This document shows, one piece after another, positions 33,655-45,485 of a DNA stretch of 64,000 nt. Source of the DNA: Vicinamibacterales bacterium (lineage in GTDB: Bacteria; Acidobacteriota; Vicinamibacteria; Vicinamibacterales; UBA2999); contig JBAZYO010000014.1 in the NCBI GenBank assembly GCA_041659285.1, positions 62,001-126,000 of the forward strand, in the 5' to 3' direction. The notes below the pieces were generated by a model that had not been told where the DNA came from, did no database searches, and worked only from the letters and a program-made list of their open reading frames with translations. Position 1 is the first letter of the stretch; each line of letters starts with the position of its first letter. The translations under genes were made by a program, and so were the position numbers.

Positions 33655-34755
33655 CTATCGCAACCGGAACTCGACTCCGACTTGCACGACGACATCAACC
33701 GGCACGCCCTTCATGCGCCCCGGCGCGAAGCGCCACTGGCGGACCGCCTGCACCGCGCGCTCGTTCAAGCCGCCGCGCAGCCCGCGCAGCACCTTCACAT
33801 CACCCACTGTGCCGTCGCGCCGTACGACGATCTCGAGTTCGACTTCGCCTTCGATGTTCGCGCGCCGCGCCTCGTCTGAGTAGTCGGCTTTCACTTCGCG
33901 CAGCAGGCGCGGCGGCTCGACGCCGCTGCCGGGGCGGAAGGGGCCGCCGCCGGTGCCGCCACCGGATCCATCGCCGATGCCGCTCCCCTCGCCTTGGCCA
34001 AGGCCCGTGCCGCGGCCCGTGCCGGCGCCACCACCCGCGCCGGGCCCCTGGCTCGGCGGCGTCTCGGGCACGTTCGCGAGCACGCCTTCGCGCGTCTCCA
34101 CATCCGCGGCCTTGGTCGCAATGGGCGCCATTACCGGCGGCAGCTGCTTGGCTTCAAGCGGCGGCGGCGGCGGCTCAGGCGGTTTCGGTGTGGGCCGCAT
34201 GGGCGGCGGCAACTTGCGCGCCGGCAGCGGACTGCTGATCCGCTCGATGCCCTTGCGTGCCGCCTTCGGCGCCGGCTTCTTCATCAACAACCCGCCGCCA
34301 CCGCCACCGCCGCCGGGACCGGGTGAGACGAGGAACACCATCCGGATTGGCTCCGGAGCCTTCAACGGTTCCGTGCGCTCGTCGGCGACGGCAAAGCCGA
34401 GGCTCGCCACGAAGAGGATGGCCGCGACCGCGATCCCGTGCAGACTCGTCGAGACGATCAGCGGAACGGTGGTCGAGCGGTGCGCGCGCGTGCCTTGCGC
34501 GAACAGTTCGCGGCCCAGGCCCAACTCGCCGGCCACGCTGACGGTGGTGCCGGCCTTCAGCGCGCGGACGGCGCGGACAGCCTCGTCCTGCGCGACGAAC
34601 TCGGCCAGCTCTGCCTGTCCGCCAATCGGGAGCTGCGCGGCCACCGAACGGATTTCACCGCGGGCGACGAGTGCCCGCACCCGGGCTTCAGACACCCCGG
34701 CCGCCTCCGCGATGTCGCGGGCCGTGTAGACGTCGGCAGGAAGGATTCCAAGCAT
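33655..34755 (-). CDS. TonB-family energy transducer with an N-terminal HTH
   Basis: A 366-aa protein. Residues about 8-45 form a MerR/excisionase-like helix-turn-helix (ADVYTARDIAEAAGVSEARV). A single membrane helix lies at about 105-125, followed by a Gly-rich and Pro-rich periplasmic stretch (SPGPGGGGGGGGLL, KPPEPPPPP). A TonB C-terminal domain closes the protein (DYSDEARRANIEGEVELEIV, NERAVQAVRQWRFAPGRMKG, PVDVVVQVGVEFRLR). TonB proteins transfer energy to outer-membrane receptors such as 5156-7798. The HTH part is unusual. ATG 34755 is used; a GTG at 34815 is possible. It precedes the membrane-protein gene by 11 bases. Confidence 0.75.
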   Translation of the reverse strand: MLGILPADVYTARDIAEAAGVSEARVRALVARGEIRSVAAQLPIGGQAELAEFVAQDEAVRAVRALKAGTTVSVAGELGLGRELFAQGTRAHRSTTVPLIVSTSLHGIAVAAILFVASLGFAVADERTEPLKAPEPIRMVFLVSPGPGGGGGGGGLLMKKPAPKAARKGIERISSPLPARKLPPPMRPTPKPPEPPPPPLEAKQLPPVMAPIATKAADVETREGVLANVPETPPSQGPGAGGGAGTGRGTGLGQGEGSGIGDGSGGGTGGGPFRPGSGVEPPRLLREVKADYSDEARRANIEGEVELEIVVRRDGTVGDVKVLRGLRGGLNERAVQAVRQWRFAPGRMKGVPVDVVVQVGVEFRLR

Positions 34756-34913
34756 GGCTGCGACTGGTGTAATGGCAAAAGCCTTGCCGTTGCGGCCGCC
34801 GGAGACGCTAGCCACATGATCGGTCTTTTCGGCCCGTTTTCACGAAATCTTTGCGGAACCGGTCCCAGCCATCTGTGGTGCTTTGGGGACGGGTGTCTAC
34901 TCTTGTAGGCAGC

Positions 34914-34940
34914 CAAGCCTCAAGCCTCAAGCCCCAAGCC
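34914..34940. repeat. Heptamer tandem repeat CAAGCCT
   Basis: About four copies of CAAGCCT or CAAGCCC stand in the spacer between the divergent TonB-like and beta-propeller genes. This is another short tandem array of the type seen elsewhere in the window. Confidence 0.7.
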
Positions 34941-34954
34941 GCTCCGTCCTGCGC

Positions 34955-34960
34955 TAACAT
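34955..34960 (+). promoter_or_regulatory. -10 element of a probable leaderless promoter
   Basis: TAACAT ends seven bases before the ATG at 34968; no Shine-Dalgarno is present. Confidence 0.45.
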
Positions 34961-34967
34961 CCGCGAA

Positions 34968-35906
34968 ATGCGCCGACCGACCCTGGCCGTGCTCGCCACG
35001 ATGTGGCTGCTCTCCCCCGCGTCGCTCCTGATGCAGGAGCCGGCGGCTCCGCCCTATCGTCTGATCCCCGGCTGGGGCACGCTGCCTGGCGGCGCCACGT
35101 GGGGCGAAGTGCCCGGCATGGCCATCGACGCCGGCGGCAGGATCTTCGCCTTCCATCGGGCCGAGACGCCCATTGTCGAACTGGATCGCGACGGCACGAT
35201 CTTGAAGACGTGGGGCGAGAAGCTGTTCGCGTGGCCCCACGGCATCCGCGTCGATCGATTCGGCTATCTCTGGATCACCGACGGACAGGCCCGCAACGGC
35301 CTCGGCCAGCAGGTGTTCAAGTACAGCCGCGACGGCACGTTGCTGATGACGTTGGGCACAAAGGCCGTGCGGGGTGAAGGTCCCGACACGTTCGGCGGGC
35401 CGTGTGACGTCGCGGTGGCCGAGAACGGCGACATCTTCGTCGCCGACGGCCACTTCAACTCGCGCATCGTGAAGTTTTCCAAGGACGGCACCTTCATCAA
35501 GGCCTGGGGCAAGAAGGGCAGCGGGCCCGGCGAGTTCAACCTGCCGCACACGCTCGTGATCGACTCGCGCGGCCGCGTGCTGGTCGGCGACCGCTCGAAC
35601 AACCGCATCCAGATCTTCGATCAGGACGGCGCCTTCATCGATCAGTGGACCCAGTTCGGCACGCCGAGCGGTATCTACATCACCCCCGACGACACCCTTT
35701 ATGTAGTGGACTACAACGTCAAGAAGGGCGTGTTCATCGGCAGCGCCAAAGACGGCTCGGTCAAGTACAAGGTGGATGACGCGGTCGCGGAGGGCGTGGC
35801 GGTGGATGCGGAGGGCAATATCTACGTGGGTGAAACTGTTCCGGGCACCACGCTCACCGGCCAGCCGGGCGGCCACATCGTCCGGAAGCTGGCCCGGGTG
35901 AAATAG
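34968..35906 (+). CDS. Secreted six-bladed beta-propeller (peptidylglycine lyase-like)
   Basis: A 312-aa exported protein with a signal peptide (about residues 1-25) and NHL-type propeller blades. Repeated segments include PGMAIDAGGRIFAFHR, WPHGIRVDRFGYLWITDGQA, PCDVAVAENGDIFVADGHFN, LPHTLVIDSRGRVLVGDRSN and GVAVDAEGNIYVGETV. The D-G-H-F-N-S-R and R-S-N-N-R-I segments resemble peptidyl-hydroxyglycine alpha-amidating lyase-like propellers common in Acidobacteriota, but lyase activity is unproven. The FHA-domain gene follows after eight bases. Confidence 0.8.
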   Translation: MRRPTLAVLATMWLLSPASLLMQEPAAPPYRLIPGWGTLPGGATWGEVPGMAIDAGGRIFAFHRAETPIVELDRDGTILKTWGEKLFAWPHGIRVDRFGYLWITDGQARNGLGQQVFKYSRDGTLLMTLGTKAVRGEGPDTFGGPCDVAVAENGDIFVADGHFNSRIVKFSKDGTFIKAWGKKGSGPGEFNLPHTLVIDSRGRVLVGDRSNNRIQIFDQDGAFIDQWTQFGTPSGIYITPDDTLYVVDYNVKKGVFIGSAKDGSVKYKVDDAVAEGVAVDAEGNIYVGETVPGTTLTGQPGGHIVRKLARVK

Positions 35907-35914
35907 CCGACGCC

Positions 35915-36226
35915 ATGATCATGAGCCTCCGCATTGGCCATCGTCGTTACGGGCTGGCGAACGGAGCCAACTCGATCGGCCGCGACCCCGAATCCACGGT
36001 GTGCATCAACGATTCGAGCGTGTCGCGGGCGCACGCCCGCATCACGATCGAGGACGCGCAGGCGCAGATCGAGGATCTCAACAGCAAGAACGGCACGTCG
36101 GTGCAGAACCAGCCGATCGCCGGGCCAACCGTGCTGGCCGACGGCGACGAAATCGAGTTCGGTCACGTCAAGAGCTGGTTCATCATCGAGCTGAACGAAG
36201 ACCCGCCGACGACGACGCACCTATGA
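35915..36226 (+). CDS. Small FHA-domain protein
   Basis: A 103-aa protein that is almost entirely one forkhead-associated domain: SIGRDPESTVCIND (GR motif), SSVSRAHARI (S-x-x-H phosphothreonine-binding motif), DLNSKNGTSVQN (N-G-T turn) and GDEIEFG. It would bind phosphothreonine peptides and so link to Ser/Thr kinase signalling. It starts eight bases after the propeller stop (ATG at 35915 or 35921) and overlaps the convergent methyltransferase by six bases. Confidence 0.85.
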   Translation: MIMSLRIGHRRYGLANGANSIGRDPESTVCINDSSVSRAHARITIEDAQAQIEDLNSKNGTSVQNQPIAGPTVLADGDEIEFGHVKSWFIIELNEDPPTTTHL

Positions 36227-36793
36227 GTTGGGGCGGAGGCCTTCGAGAAAGCGGAAGCCGTCTTTTTCGGCGAGCAGCCGCGACGGCTTGAAGCCGGCCG
36301 CGGTCAGGTCGCGCAACAGGTCGTAGCCCTGCGGCCGCCTCACGGCGCCGTGCAGCATCCCGCCGCCGCCCAGTCCTTCCACCACTTCGATGCGGCCGCC
36401 CTGGCGAACAATGCGGCAGGCGTCGCGCAGGTAATCGAGGCGCGCCGGTTCGTCGATGGCGGCAAAGCTGCCGCTGGTGTCGTCGATGACAATCATGTCG
36501 AAGTGGTCGCTGTCGAAGGGCAGGGCGCGTCCCTCGACGGGGCGCACCTCAATCAGCGCCCCGACCTTCGCGCCGACCCCGCTCGCGCGCCGGGCGGAGG
36601 CCTCGTCGAACGTGGCGACGGCGGCGGCGCCGCTCAGGCCGACCCTGGCGGCCAGCCCCGAGAGCAGCGCGCGATCGCTGCAGCCGACCTGGAGGAATCG
36701 TTCCCCCATGCGCACGCCGGTCATCGACACCTGCAGCGGATCCATCGCGCGCGTCCGGCCGCCCTTGAGCAGGCGGAGAAAAATGCCGATCAT
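36221..36793 (-). CDS. SAM-dependent methyltransferase
   Basis: A 190-aa class I methyltransferase. RMGERFLQVGCSDRALLSGL holds a degenerate motif I (V-G-C-S-D in place of V-G-x-G-x-G), PFDSDHFDMIVIDDT is motif IV-like, and GGRIEVVEGLGGGG follows. The substrate is unknown. Start chosen at ATG 36793, with GGAG a few bases upstream and a TATCAT box nine bases upstream. Confidence 0.75.
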   Translation of the reverse strand: MIGIFLRLLKGGRTRAMDPLQVSMTGVRMGERFLQVGCSDRALLSGLAARVGLSGAAAVATFDEASARRASGVGAKVGALIEVRPVEGRALPFDSDHFDMIVIDDTSGSFAAIDEPARLDYLRDACRIVRQGGRIEVVEGLGGGGMLHGAVRRPQGYDLLRDLTAAGFKPSRLLAEKDGFRFLEGLRPNS

Positions 36794-36864
36794 GTGACTC
36801 CATGATAGGTGACTGCGCACGGATATTCGCTTTTATGGCGAAAGTCCGACGAAAGGGGGCGTGA

Positions 36865-36870
36865 TATATT
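36865..36870 (+). promoter_or_regulatory. -10 element of a probable leaderless promoter
   Basis: TATATT ends six bases before the GTG at 36877; no Shine-Dalgarno in range. Confidence 0.45.
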
Positions 36871-36876
36871 TCCAAG

Positions 36877-38187
<1,311 letters not shown>

Positions 38188-38198
38188 CGCGAACGCAG

Positions 38199-38219
38199 GG
38201 CGCCCCTTGTAGGGGCGCC
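38199..38219 (+). terminator. GC-rich hairpin between ino1 and the membrane protein
   Basis: GGCGCCCC (38199-38206) and GGGGCGCC (38212-38219) form a perfect 8-bp stem around TTGTA. It has no U-tract and lies just before the ATG at 38227, so it could end the ino1 transcript or mask the next ribosome-binding site. Confidence 0.5.
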
Positions 38220-38226
38220 GTGAACC

Positions 38227-38775
38227 ATGACCCCGTCAAAGACCCAACCGGCGCTGTTAGGCGGCCTGGCGATTGGCGTGCTCTCCGCACTGCCGGTCAT
38301 CAACGTCGCCAACTGCTGCTGCGCGTGGATTCTCTTTGGCGGGGCGCTCGCCGCCTACCTGATGCAGCAGAACCACCCCGAGCCGATCGGGGTGGGCGAC
38401 GGCGCCGTCGTCGGGCTGCTGGCCGGCGTGGTCGGCACGTTCGTGTGGCTGGTGCTCTCCATTCCGATCAGCGCCGCGCTGGCGCCGTTCCAGGGCCAGA
38501 TGCTGCAGCGCGCGCTGAGCAATGCCTCCGACATGGCGCCCGAGGCGCGTGCCCTCCTCGAACGCCTGTCGTCGGGCCCCGCCGTCGGGCTCGGCCTCAT
38601 CTTCGGGTTCTTCGTCATGCTGTGCGTCAGCACGCTGTTCGGCATGATCGGCGGGCTGTTCGGGGCGCTGATGTTCCGCAAGAACGCCCCGCCGCCACCT
38701 CCGCCGCCGCACATCCCGAGCTTCACGTCGGATTCGTTCCCGGCGCCGCCCATCCCCGGCGAAGAGCGTCACTAG
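38227..38775 (+). CDS. Small membrane protein of unknown function
   Basis: A 182-aa integral membrane protein with four to five hydrophobic segments. The first contains GVLSALPVINVANCCCAWIL with three consecutive cysteines. Others lie around VVGLLAGVVGTFVWLVLSI (about residues 59-77) and LGLIFGFFVMLCVSTLFGM (about 120-139). The end is a proline-rich cytoplasmic tail (NAPPPPPPPHIPSFTSDSF). I know proteins of this type as conserved hypotheticals in Acidobacteriota-like genomes, without a function. The Cys cluster could bind a metal, but this is a guess. Confidence 0.65.
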   Translation: MTPSKTQPALLGGLAIGVLSALPVINVANCCCAWILFGGALAAYLMQQNHPEPIGVGDGAVVGLLAGVVGTFVWLVLSIPISAALAPFQGQMLQRALSNASDMAPEARALLERLSSGPAVGLGLIFGFFVMLCVSTLFGMIGGLFGALMFRKNAPPPPPPPHIPSFTSDSFPAPPIPGEERH

Positions 38776-38817
38776 GCCTGTTCCCGCGCCCGGCTGGGCC
38801 CGATAACTCGTTCTGCC

Positions 38818-39705
38818 ATGGATCCGTCCAAGCCGCCCTACGAGGCGTTTTTCGGCTTCGCCGAGCGGCCGTTCAGCCTGACACCGGACCCGAAGTACTA
38901 CTTCAGGAGCCGGTCGCACAGCCGCGCCTTCGACGGGCTGTCGGCCGGCATTGCCCGGCGCGAAAGCCTGCTGTTGCTGCTGGGCGACCTGGGCGTCGGC
39001 AAGACCACGCTGTGCCGGACCTTCGTCCAGTTGCTCGAACGCAAGACGCGCGCGGCGCTGGTGGGCAACTCGCTGTTGTCGCCGGAGGACCTGCTGCGGC
39101 TCCTGCTGCAGGACCTGGGTGCGGTGGCCAGGGAGGACGTGCAGGCCGGCTGCCTGGTGGGCGCCAGCCGCGCGGAGTTGGTAGGGATGCTCGACCAGTT
39201 CCTGGCGCGCCTGCGGTCGTACCAGGACGGCGCGGTGCTGATCATCGACGAGGCGCACAGCCTGCCGGCCGCCACGGTCGAGCAGATCGTGGCACTGGCC
39301 GCGCTCGAATCCAATCGCGACAAGGTGCTGCAGATCGTGCTCGCCGGCCAGCCGTCGGTGGTGGGCGGCCCGCCGTTGCCGCGTGCCCTCGACCAGCGGC
39401 TGGCGACGCGGGCGCGGCTGCTGCCGCTCGAGCGCGACGAGTGCGAACGCTACGTGCACCACCGCCTGGCGATTGCCGGCGGCATGGCCGTCACGTTCTC
39501 CACGCGCGCCCTGGACGTGATCTACGGCCTGTCGGGCGGGGTGCCGCGCCTCGTCAACCTGCTGTGCGAGCGCGCCCTGCAGGAAGGCGCGGTGATGGGG
39601 TCGCACCGGATCGAGCCGGGCATGATCGAATCCGCCGCCTCGTCCCTCCAGCTCCTCCGGCTCCGGCCGAAACGCTTCCGCTGGTTCGGCGCACAGGTGC
39701 GGTAG
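38818..39705 (+). CDS. ExeA/GspA-like AAA ATPase
   Basis: A 295-aa ATPase of the ExeA/MSHA-biogenesis group. YEAFFGFAERPFSLTPDPKY at the N-terminus is the family signature, GDLGVGKTTLC is Walker A (about residues 56-66) and AVLIIDEAHSLP is Walker B (about 140-151). An RLVNLLCERAL helix follows in the lid domain. The usual C-terminal peptidoglycan-binding domain is missing, so it is a soluble core-only version. Such ATPases assist assembly of type II secretion or pilus machines. It stands 42 bases after the membrane protein and 15 before acs. Confidence 0.85.
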   Translation: MDPSKPPYEAFFGFAERPFSLTPDPKYYFRSRSHSRAFDGLSAGIARRESLLLLLGDLGVGKTTLCRTFVQLLERKTRAALVGNSLLSPEDLLRLLLQDLGAVAREDVQAGCLVGASRAELVGMLDQFLARLRSYQDGAVLIIDEAHSLPAATVEQIVALAALESNRDKVLQIVLAGQPSVVGGPPLPRALDQRLATRARLLPLERDECERYVHHRLAIAGGMAVTFSTRALDVIYGLSGGVPRLVNLLCERALQEGAVMGSHRIEPGMIESAASSLQLLRLRPKRFRWFGAQVR

Positions 39706-39708
39706 TCG

Positions 39709-39714
39709 TATACT
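39709..39714 (+). promoter_or_regulatory. -10 element of a probable leaderless promoter
   Basis: TATACT ends six bases before the acs ATG at 39721. Confidence 0.5.
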
Positions 39715-39720
39715 CGGCGC

Positions 39721-41682
<1,962 letters not shown>

Positions 41683-41741
41683 TCACCAGGCGCTGTGCGT
41701 CCGTGGCATCCGGTTTGCAGGTTGTTACTGCAGAAGGGGAC

Positions 41742-41760
41742 GTGCGCCGCGAAGGCGCAC
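41742..41760 (+). other. Hairpin just before the start of the secreted protein
   Basis: GTGCGCC (41742-41748) pairs with GGCGCAC (41754-41760) around a GCGAA loop, ending six bases before the ATG at 41767. It would compete with ribosome binding. Its role is unknown. Confidence 0.4.
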
Positions 41761-41766
41761 GAGATC

Positions 41767-43551
41767 ATGCCGAATCGACGCAGGCGGCGTCACTCATCCA
41801 TGGCCGCCCTGCTACTCGTGGTTGCTGCGATGGGGGGGGCGGCTGTGCACGTCGCGGGATATTCCCCAACGAGCGCGGGGGGTCAGGCCGCGCTGCTGTC
41901 CGTGCTCGACCTGCAGCCGCTTCGCCGCTCCAGCACCATCCGCATCATCTCGGGTGCGGGGCGCGAAGGCTCGGCCACCCTCCTGAACCTGCACCCGGGC
42001 ATCAACAGCTGGTATCTGCTCACGGTCACCTGGAACGACGGCTCGCCGCCGCGCGCCTACCACCTCGAGAACCCGAAGCCGCATACGCGCCGCCTGGTGC
42101 TCGATCCGCAGTACCCGTCCGGCCTCTTCATCGATGACGATGCCGGGCGCGTGGCGTGCGATCTCTTCGGCAGCCGGGTTCCAGGCAGCCTCGAGCAGGC
42201 GCGCCTGGCCCGCTTGATTTACAGCCCGGTGTGCGAGGGGCGTGTCTACCTCCGGAGTCCAGCGGCCGGCCACCGCACCGGCCTCGAGGCGGCCACCGAG
42301 TTCTTCCGCGACCGTGTCTGGGGAGGCGAGGCAATGATTGGGCTCGGCCACCAGCTCCTGTCGGACGCGAACCGCGAGATGGGGACCGACACGACGGATG
42401 CCGCCGCCGCCGCCGCCGTGCGTGCGAACCAGGCCGGCCCTGCACCTGCGCGGGTCGATCCTGCGCTGGCCGATCGTCTCGTCACCGCACCCGGCCTCGG
42501 CATCAGTCTGGTCGCGACCAACGGCGGTAGCCTGGTGCCCGGCGGCTGGTACGCCACGGCGGTCCCGGGCACGTTCGTCAGCGTGATCGAGCCGCGCTTC
42601 ATCGACCCGCAGCTGCTGCGGCAAGGGCGCTCCGCGCAGCCGCTGGACCGCGTCGAGTCATCGTCGCTTGCCTACTTGATTGCGTTCGATCTGGCCCGCT
42701 TCGACCTCGGCTACGCGCGCGGCACGGTGCATCCTGCACTCGGCTGGTCCGACCACATGCTGGCGAAGATGCGCGACGCGCGGCTGCCGGGGCCCGACGG
42801 CATCAGCGACGCGGCACCCCTTGTCTCCACCGGTCTCGTCGCCCCCGAGGATACCGGCCGTACGGTGGCCACGTTCACGGCCGGCTTCAAGCGCACGCAC
42901 GGCGCGTTCCTTTACGGCGAGCTGTCGCTCGTGAATGGCAGCAGCCACTACGGCTTCATCGAGAATGGCATCGTCTTCAGCCGCCTGCAGCCAGGGCTCT
43001 CGACCATCCTGGTGCTCGACGACGGGACCGTGGAGATGAAGACCTGGCAGCAGTCGGACGCCGGTCTCCTGCCGCGCATCAGGCACGCCCGCCAGAACGG
43101 CGTGCCCCTCGTCGAGTTCGACCCGGCGCTCAAGGCGCCGGTTCCCGGACGCTTCGTGCCGCAATGGGGGGCAGGCAACTGGTCCGGTTCGCAGGATCGC
43201 AAGCTGCGGTCGATGCGGTCGGGTGCAGGCATCCAGCGTCTGGGCGGCAAGCGGTACCTCGTGTACGCCGTGTTCTCGTCCGCGACGCCGTCCGCGATGG
43301 CGCGCGTGTTCCAGGCCTACGGGTGCGATCACGCGATGCTGCTGGACATGAACGCGCTCGAGCACACCTACCTCGCCCTGTATCGGCCGGGCGGCGCCGC
43401 GGTGACCGTCGAGTACCTCATGACCGGGATGCAGGAGGTGGATGCCCCGCACGCGTCCAAGGGGCGCCTGAAGGTCCGCTTCGTGGGCTACCCGGACAAT
43501 CGCGACTTCTTCTACGTCATGCGGCGTGACGGACCAAGTGGGCACCGATGA
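41767..43551 (+). CDS. Secreted protein with a phosphodiester-glycosidase-like C-terminal domain
   Basis: A 594-aa exported protein: a basic start (MPNRRRRRHSS) and hydrophobic stretch to about residue 30. Residues about 40-300 are of unknown nature (TIRIISGAGREGSATLLNLH, NSWYLLTVTWNDGSPPRAYH). Residues about 370-590 recall NAGPA-type phosphodiester glycosidases: VATFTAGFKRTHGAFLYGEL, STILVLDDGTVEMKTWQ and then VFQAYGCDHAMLLDMNALEH, which corresponds to the L-G-x-x-x-A-x-N-L-D segment. The usual G-G-G-S-S motif is replaced, so activity is doubtful. It overlaps the downstream SUMF1-like ATG by four bases. Confidence 0.6.
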   Translation: MPNRRRRRHSSMAALLLVVAAMGGAAVHVAGYSPTSAGGQAALLSVLDLQPLRRSSTIRIISGAGREGSATLLNLHPGINSWYLLTVTWNDGSPPRAYHLENPKPHTRRLVLDPQYPSGLFIDDDAGRVACDLFGSRVPGSLEQARLARLIYSPVCEGRVYLRSPAAGHRTGLEAATEFFRDRVWGGEAMIGLGHQLLSDANREMGTDTTDAAAAAAVRANQAGPAPARVDPALADRLVTAPGLGISLVATNGGSLVPGGWYATAVPGTFVSVIEPRFIDPQLLRQGRSAQPLDRVESSSLAYLIAFDLARFDLGYARGTVHPALGWSDHMLAKMRDARLPGPDGISDAAPLVSTGLVAPEDTGRTVATFTAGFKRTHGAFLYGELSLVNGSSHYGFIENGIVFSRLQPGLSTILVLDDGTVEMKTWQQSDAGLLPRIRHARQNGVPLVEFDPALKAPVPGRFVPQWGAGNWSGSQDRKLRSMRSGAGIQRLGGKRYLVYAVFSSATPSAMARVFQAYGCDHAMLLDMNALEHTYLALYRPGGAAVTVEYLMTGMQEVDAPHASKGRLKVRFVGYPDNRDFFYVMRRDGPSGHR

Positions 43552-44555
43552 GGGTGAAGGCTGCGCGCGTGCTCATCGGCTTGCTCGTCGCCGTGGCATC
43601 GGCCGCGATGGCCGGTGTCGTGTCCCTGCGCGAGCAGAACGAGCCGATGCTGCGCCGCCTGCAGAACGTCCATCGACTGTCCGATGCCCAGATGGCCGAG
43701 GTCCGGCGCATCTTCACCGCGTCCGGTTACATCGGCCAGGGGAATCCCGCGGTGGCCCGCCACCCGATCACGACCGAGGCCTGTCAGGCCACACAGCGCG
43801 CTCAGGGCGTCAGTTACGAGAGCGTGGCGTACGAACGGATCTGCCAGGCGAAGTACATGGCGCCCCTCTACGACCCGGCGACCGAGCGCGCGGAGGACGC
43901 GAAGGCCTGCATCGATCAATTCGAGTTCCCGGACATTCCCTGCGAGTATCCGGTCGTGTGGGTGAAGGCGCGCGAGGCGGCCCAGATCTGCACGGCGATG
44001 GGCAAGCGGCTCTGCGACGCACACGAATGGGAGGGGGCATGCGACGGCAGCCTCGAGCCGCCTGACTACCGCTTCGATCTCGCCGCCGGCGTGGCGCCGG
44101 ACGTGGCGATTCGCCGGATGCGCGCCGCCAACAACCGATCATCTGCGCCGACGAAGCGGTGGAGTTACGGCGCCGCGTACCAGAAAGGGATCTGCGGTAC
44201 GTCCAGTCAGAAGAGCCCCGGCTGCGTCGGCGAGGGGTGGAACAAGTGCGGCTCGAACACGTTCCCGGCCGGCGCCTTCCCGGCCTGCGAGAGCCCGCTC
44301 GGCGTGTACGACCTCAACGGCAACGCGGCCGAGCACATGAATTTGCCGCTCGCGCCGGAGCAGATGGCGAGCCGGGGCAGCCGCGAACTAGGCTACACGG
44401 AGATGAAGGGGAGCTGGTTCGTGTTCGACACCGTGCGCGCGCACGAGGACTGGTGCCGCTGGCGCGCGCCCTACTGGCACGGCAGCCGCGTGATGGACGC
44501 GCGCAGCCACGCTAATTATCACCTCGGGTTTCGCTGCTGCAAAACCCTTGAGTGA
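43548..44555 (+). CDS. Formylglycine-generating enzyme (SUMF1)-like exported protein
   Basis: A 335-aa protein with an N-terminal signal (about residues 5-25). FGE/SUMF1-fold marks are ACIDQFEFPDIPCEYPVVWV, AAQICTAMGKRLCDAHEWEG (the A-x-x-Y/I-C-x-x-x-G-K-R-L-x-x-x-x-E-W-E signature), GVYDLNGNAAEH and SHANYHLGFRCCK at the end. Many such proteins are non-catalytic binding or scaffold modules; true FGEs need an active-site cysteine pair, and the several Cys here could be disulfides. The ATG overlaps the upstream stop (ATGA). Its 3' end overlaps the convergent gene by 44 bases. Confidence 0.75.
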   Translation: MRVKAARVLIGLLVAVASAAMAGVVSLREQNEPMLRRLQNVHRLSDAQMAEVRRIFTASGYIGQGNPAVARHPITTEACQATQRAQGVSYESVAYERICQAKYMAPLYDPATERAEDAKACIDQFEFPDIPCEYPVVWVKAREAAQICTAMGKRLCDAHEWEGACDGSLEPPDYRFDLAAGVAPDVAIRRMRAANNRSSAPTKRWSYGAAYQKGICGTSSQKSPGCVGEGWNKCGSNTFPAGAFPACESPLGVYDLNGNAAEHMNLPLAPEQMASRGSRELGYTEMKGSWFVFDTVRAHEDWCRWRAPYWHGSRVMDARSHANYHLGFRCCKTLE

Positions 44556-45435
44556 ACGTCGTCAGCGTCGCGGCCATCAGCCCTTCGTCGCTGAGCACCG
44601 CCACCGCCGCCGGATCCTGCAGAATCTCGCGAATTGGACGGAAGGTCCCCTCCTGCCAGGCCATGTCGCTCATCAGCCGGATGCCGTGGCTGTAGTCCTC
44701 GTAGCAGGCGCCGTGCACCGTGCTCAGCGGCTGAATCGGTGCTCCGCCGGGCCGGTGCCAGCCGTAGATCGCGATGCGCCCTGGCGTCCGCGCGAGGAGG
44801 TTCGAGATGACGACATCCTTCTTGTGACCGGCAACGAGCGTTCCGCGCGTCACACCGAGGGTCCGTGCCTGCGCCTCGATCAACTCGTTGTGCCGCTGGT
44901 AGTACTCGGTCGAGGTCATCTGTGGACCGGGCGGCAGGGGCTGCGGCTGAAGATGATGCTCGGCCTGCGCGTTGATGGCATCGACGACGCGCCGGGTCGG
45001 CAGGACGAAGCCGAACTGCGCCGCGATCGTCGTGGCCGTCTCCAGGTTCATCGGGATGCGCAAGAAGTCGTCGTCGGCGCCGATGGCCAGGTAGTCCGGC
45101 ATGACGAAAACGGTGGCGGAGAGCATCCGCCCGCGCTGCGCGTACGTCAGCGTGACGGGGACGAGCTGCCGCAGGAAGTTCGGGACGTTGCCGTGGAGGA
45201 TCTCCTGCAGGACCGCGCGTTCGCGCCGCACTGGGTCCAGGCGCCGCACCGATTCGACGAACGCCGAGCCGACGGGCGCCTGCGTGTCCCGGACCGGGAT
45301 GCGGCGCACGAGCTCGACCGTGCGCGAGACCATGCCGGGGATGGCGACGGGCGCTGGGCTGGACTCGAGCGGCTGCGACCACAGGACCGCCAGGCTCATG
45401 ACGAAGATGCAGACGTTTCGGATGGACAGGTTCAG
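44512..45435 (-). CDS. Secreted protein of unknown function with a probable CTG start
   Basis: A 307-aa protein when started at CTG 45435 (295 aa from ATG 45399). From the CTG the N-terminus is a full signal peptide (MNLSIRNVCIFVMSLAVLWS). From the ATG it is cut short. AGGAGG lies six bases before the CTG and no ribosome-binding site lies before the ATG. The C-terminal half has TLVAGHKKDVVISNLL, GRIAIYGWHRPGGAPIQPLS and TVHGACYEDYSHGIRLMSDM, with well-placed His, Asp, Cys and Tyr that look like an active site. I do not recognise the family. An extended -10 box TGCTATAAT lies upstream. Confidence 0.65.
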   Translation of the reverse strand: MNLSIRNVCIFVMSLAVLWSQPLESSPAPVAIPGMVSRTVELVRRIPVRDTQAPVGSAFVESVRRLDPVRRERAVLQEILHGNVPNFLRQLVPVTLTYAQRGRMLSATVFVMPDYLAIGADDDFLRIPMNLETATTIAAQFGFVLPTRRVVDAINAQAEHHLQPQPLPPGPQMTSTEYYQRHNELIEAQARTLGVTRGTLVAGHKKDVVISNLLARTPGRIAIYGWHRPGGAPIQPLSTVHGACYEDYSHGIRLMSDMAWQEGTFRPIREILQDPAAVAVLSDEGLMAATLTTFTQGFCSSETRGDN

Positions 45436-45485
45436 TGCAAACCTCCTGGAGGCCGAGACGGATTCCCTAGTGAAGCGGAGTCAGG

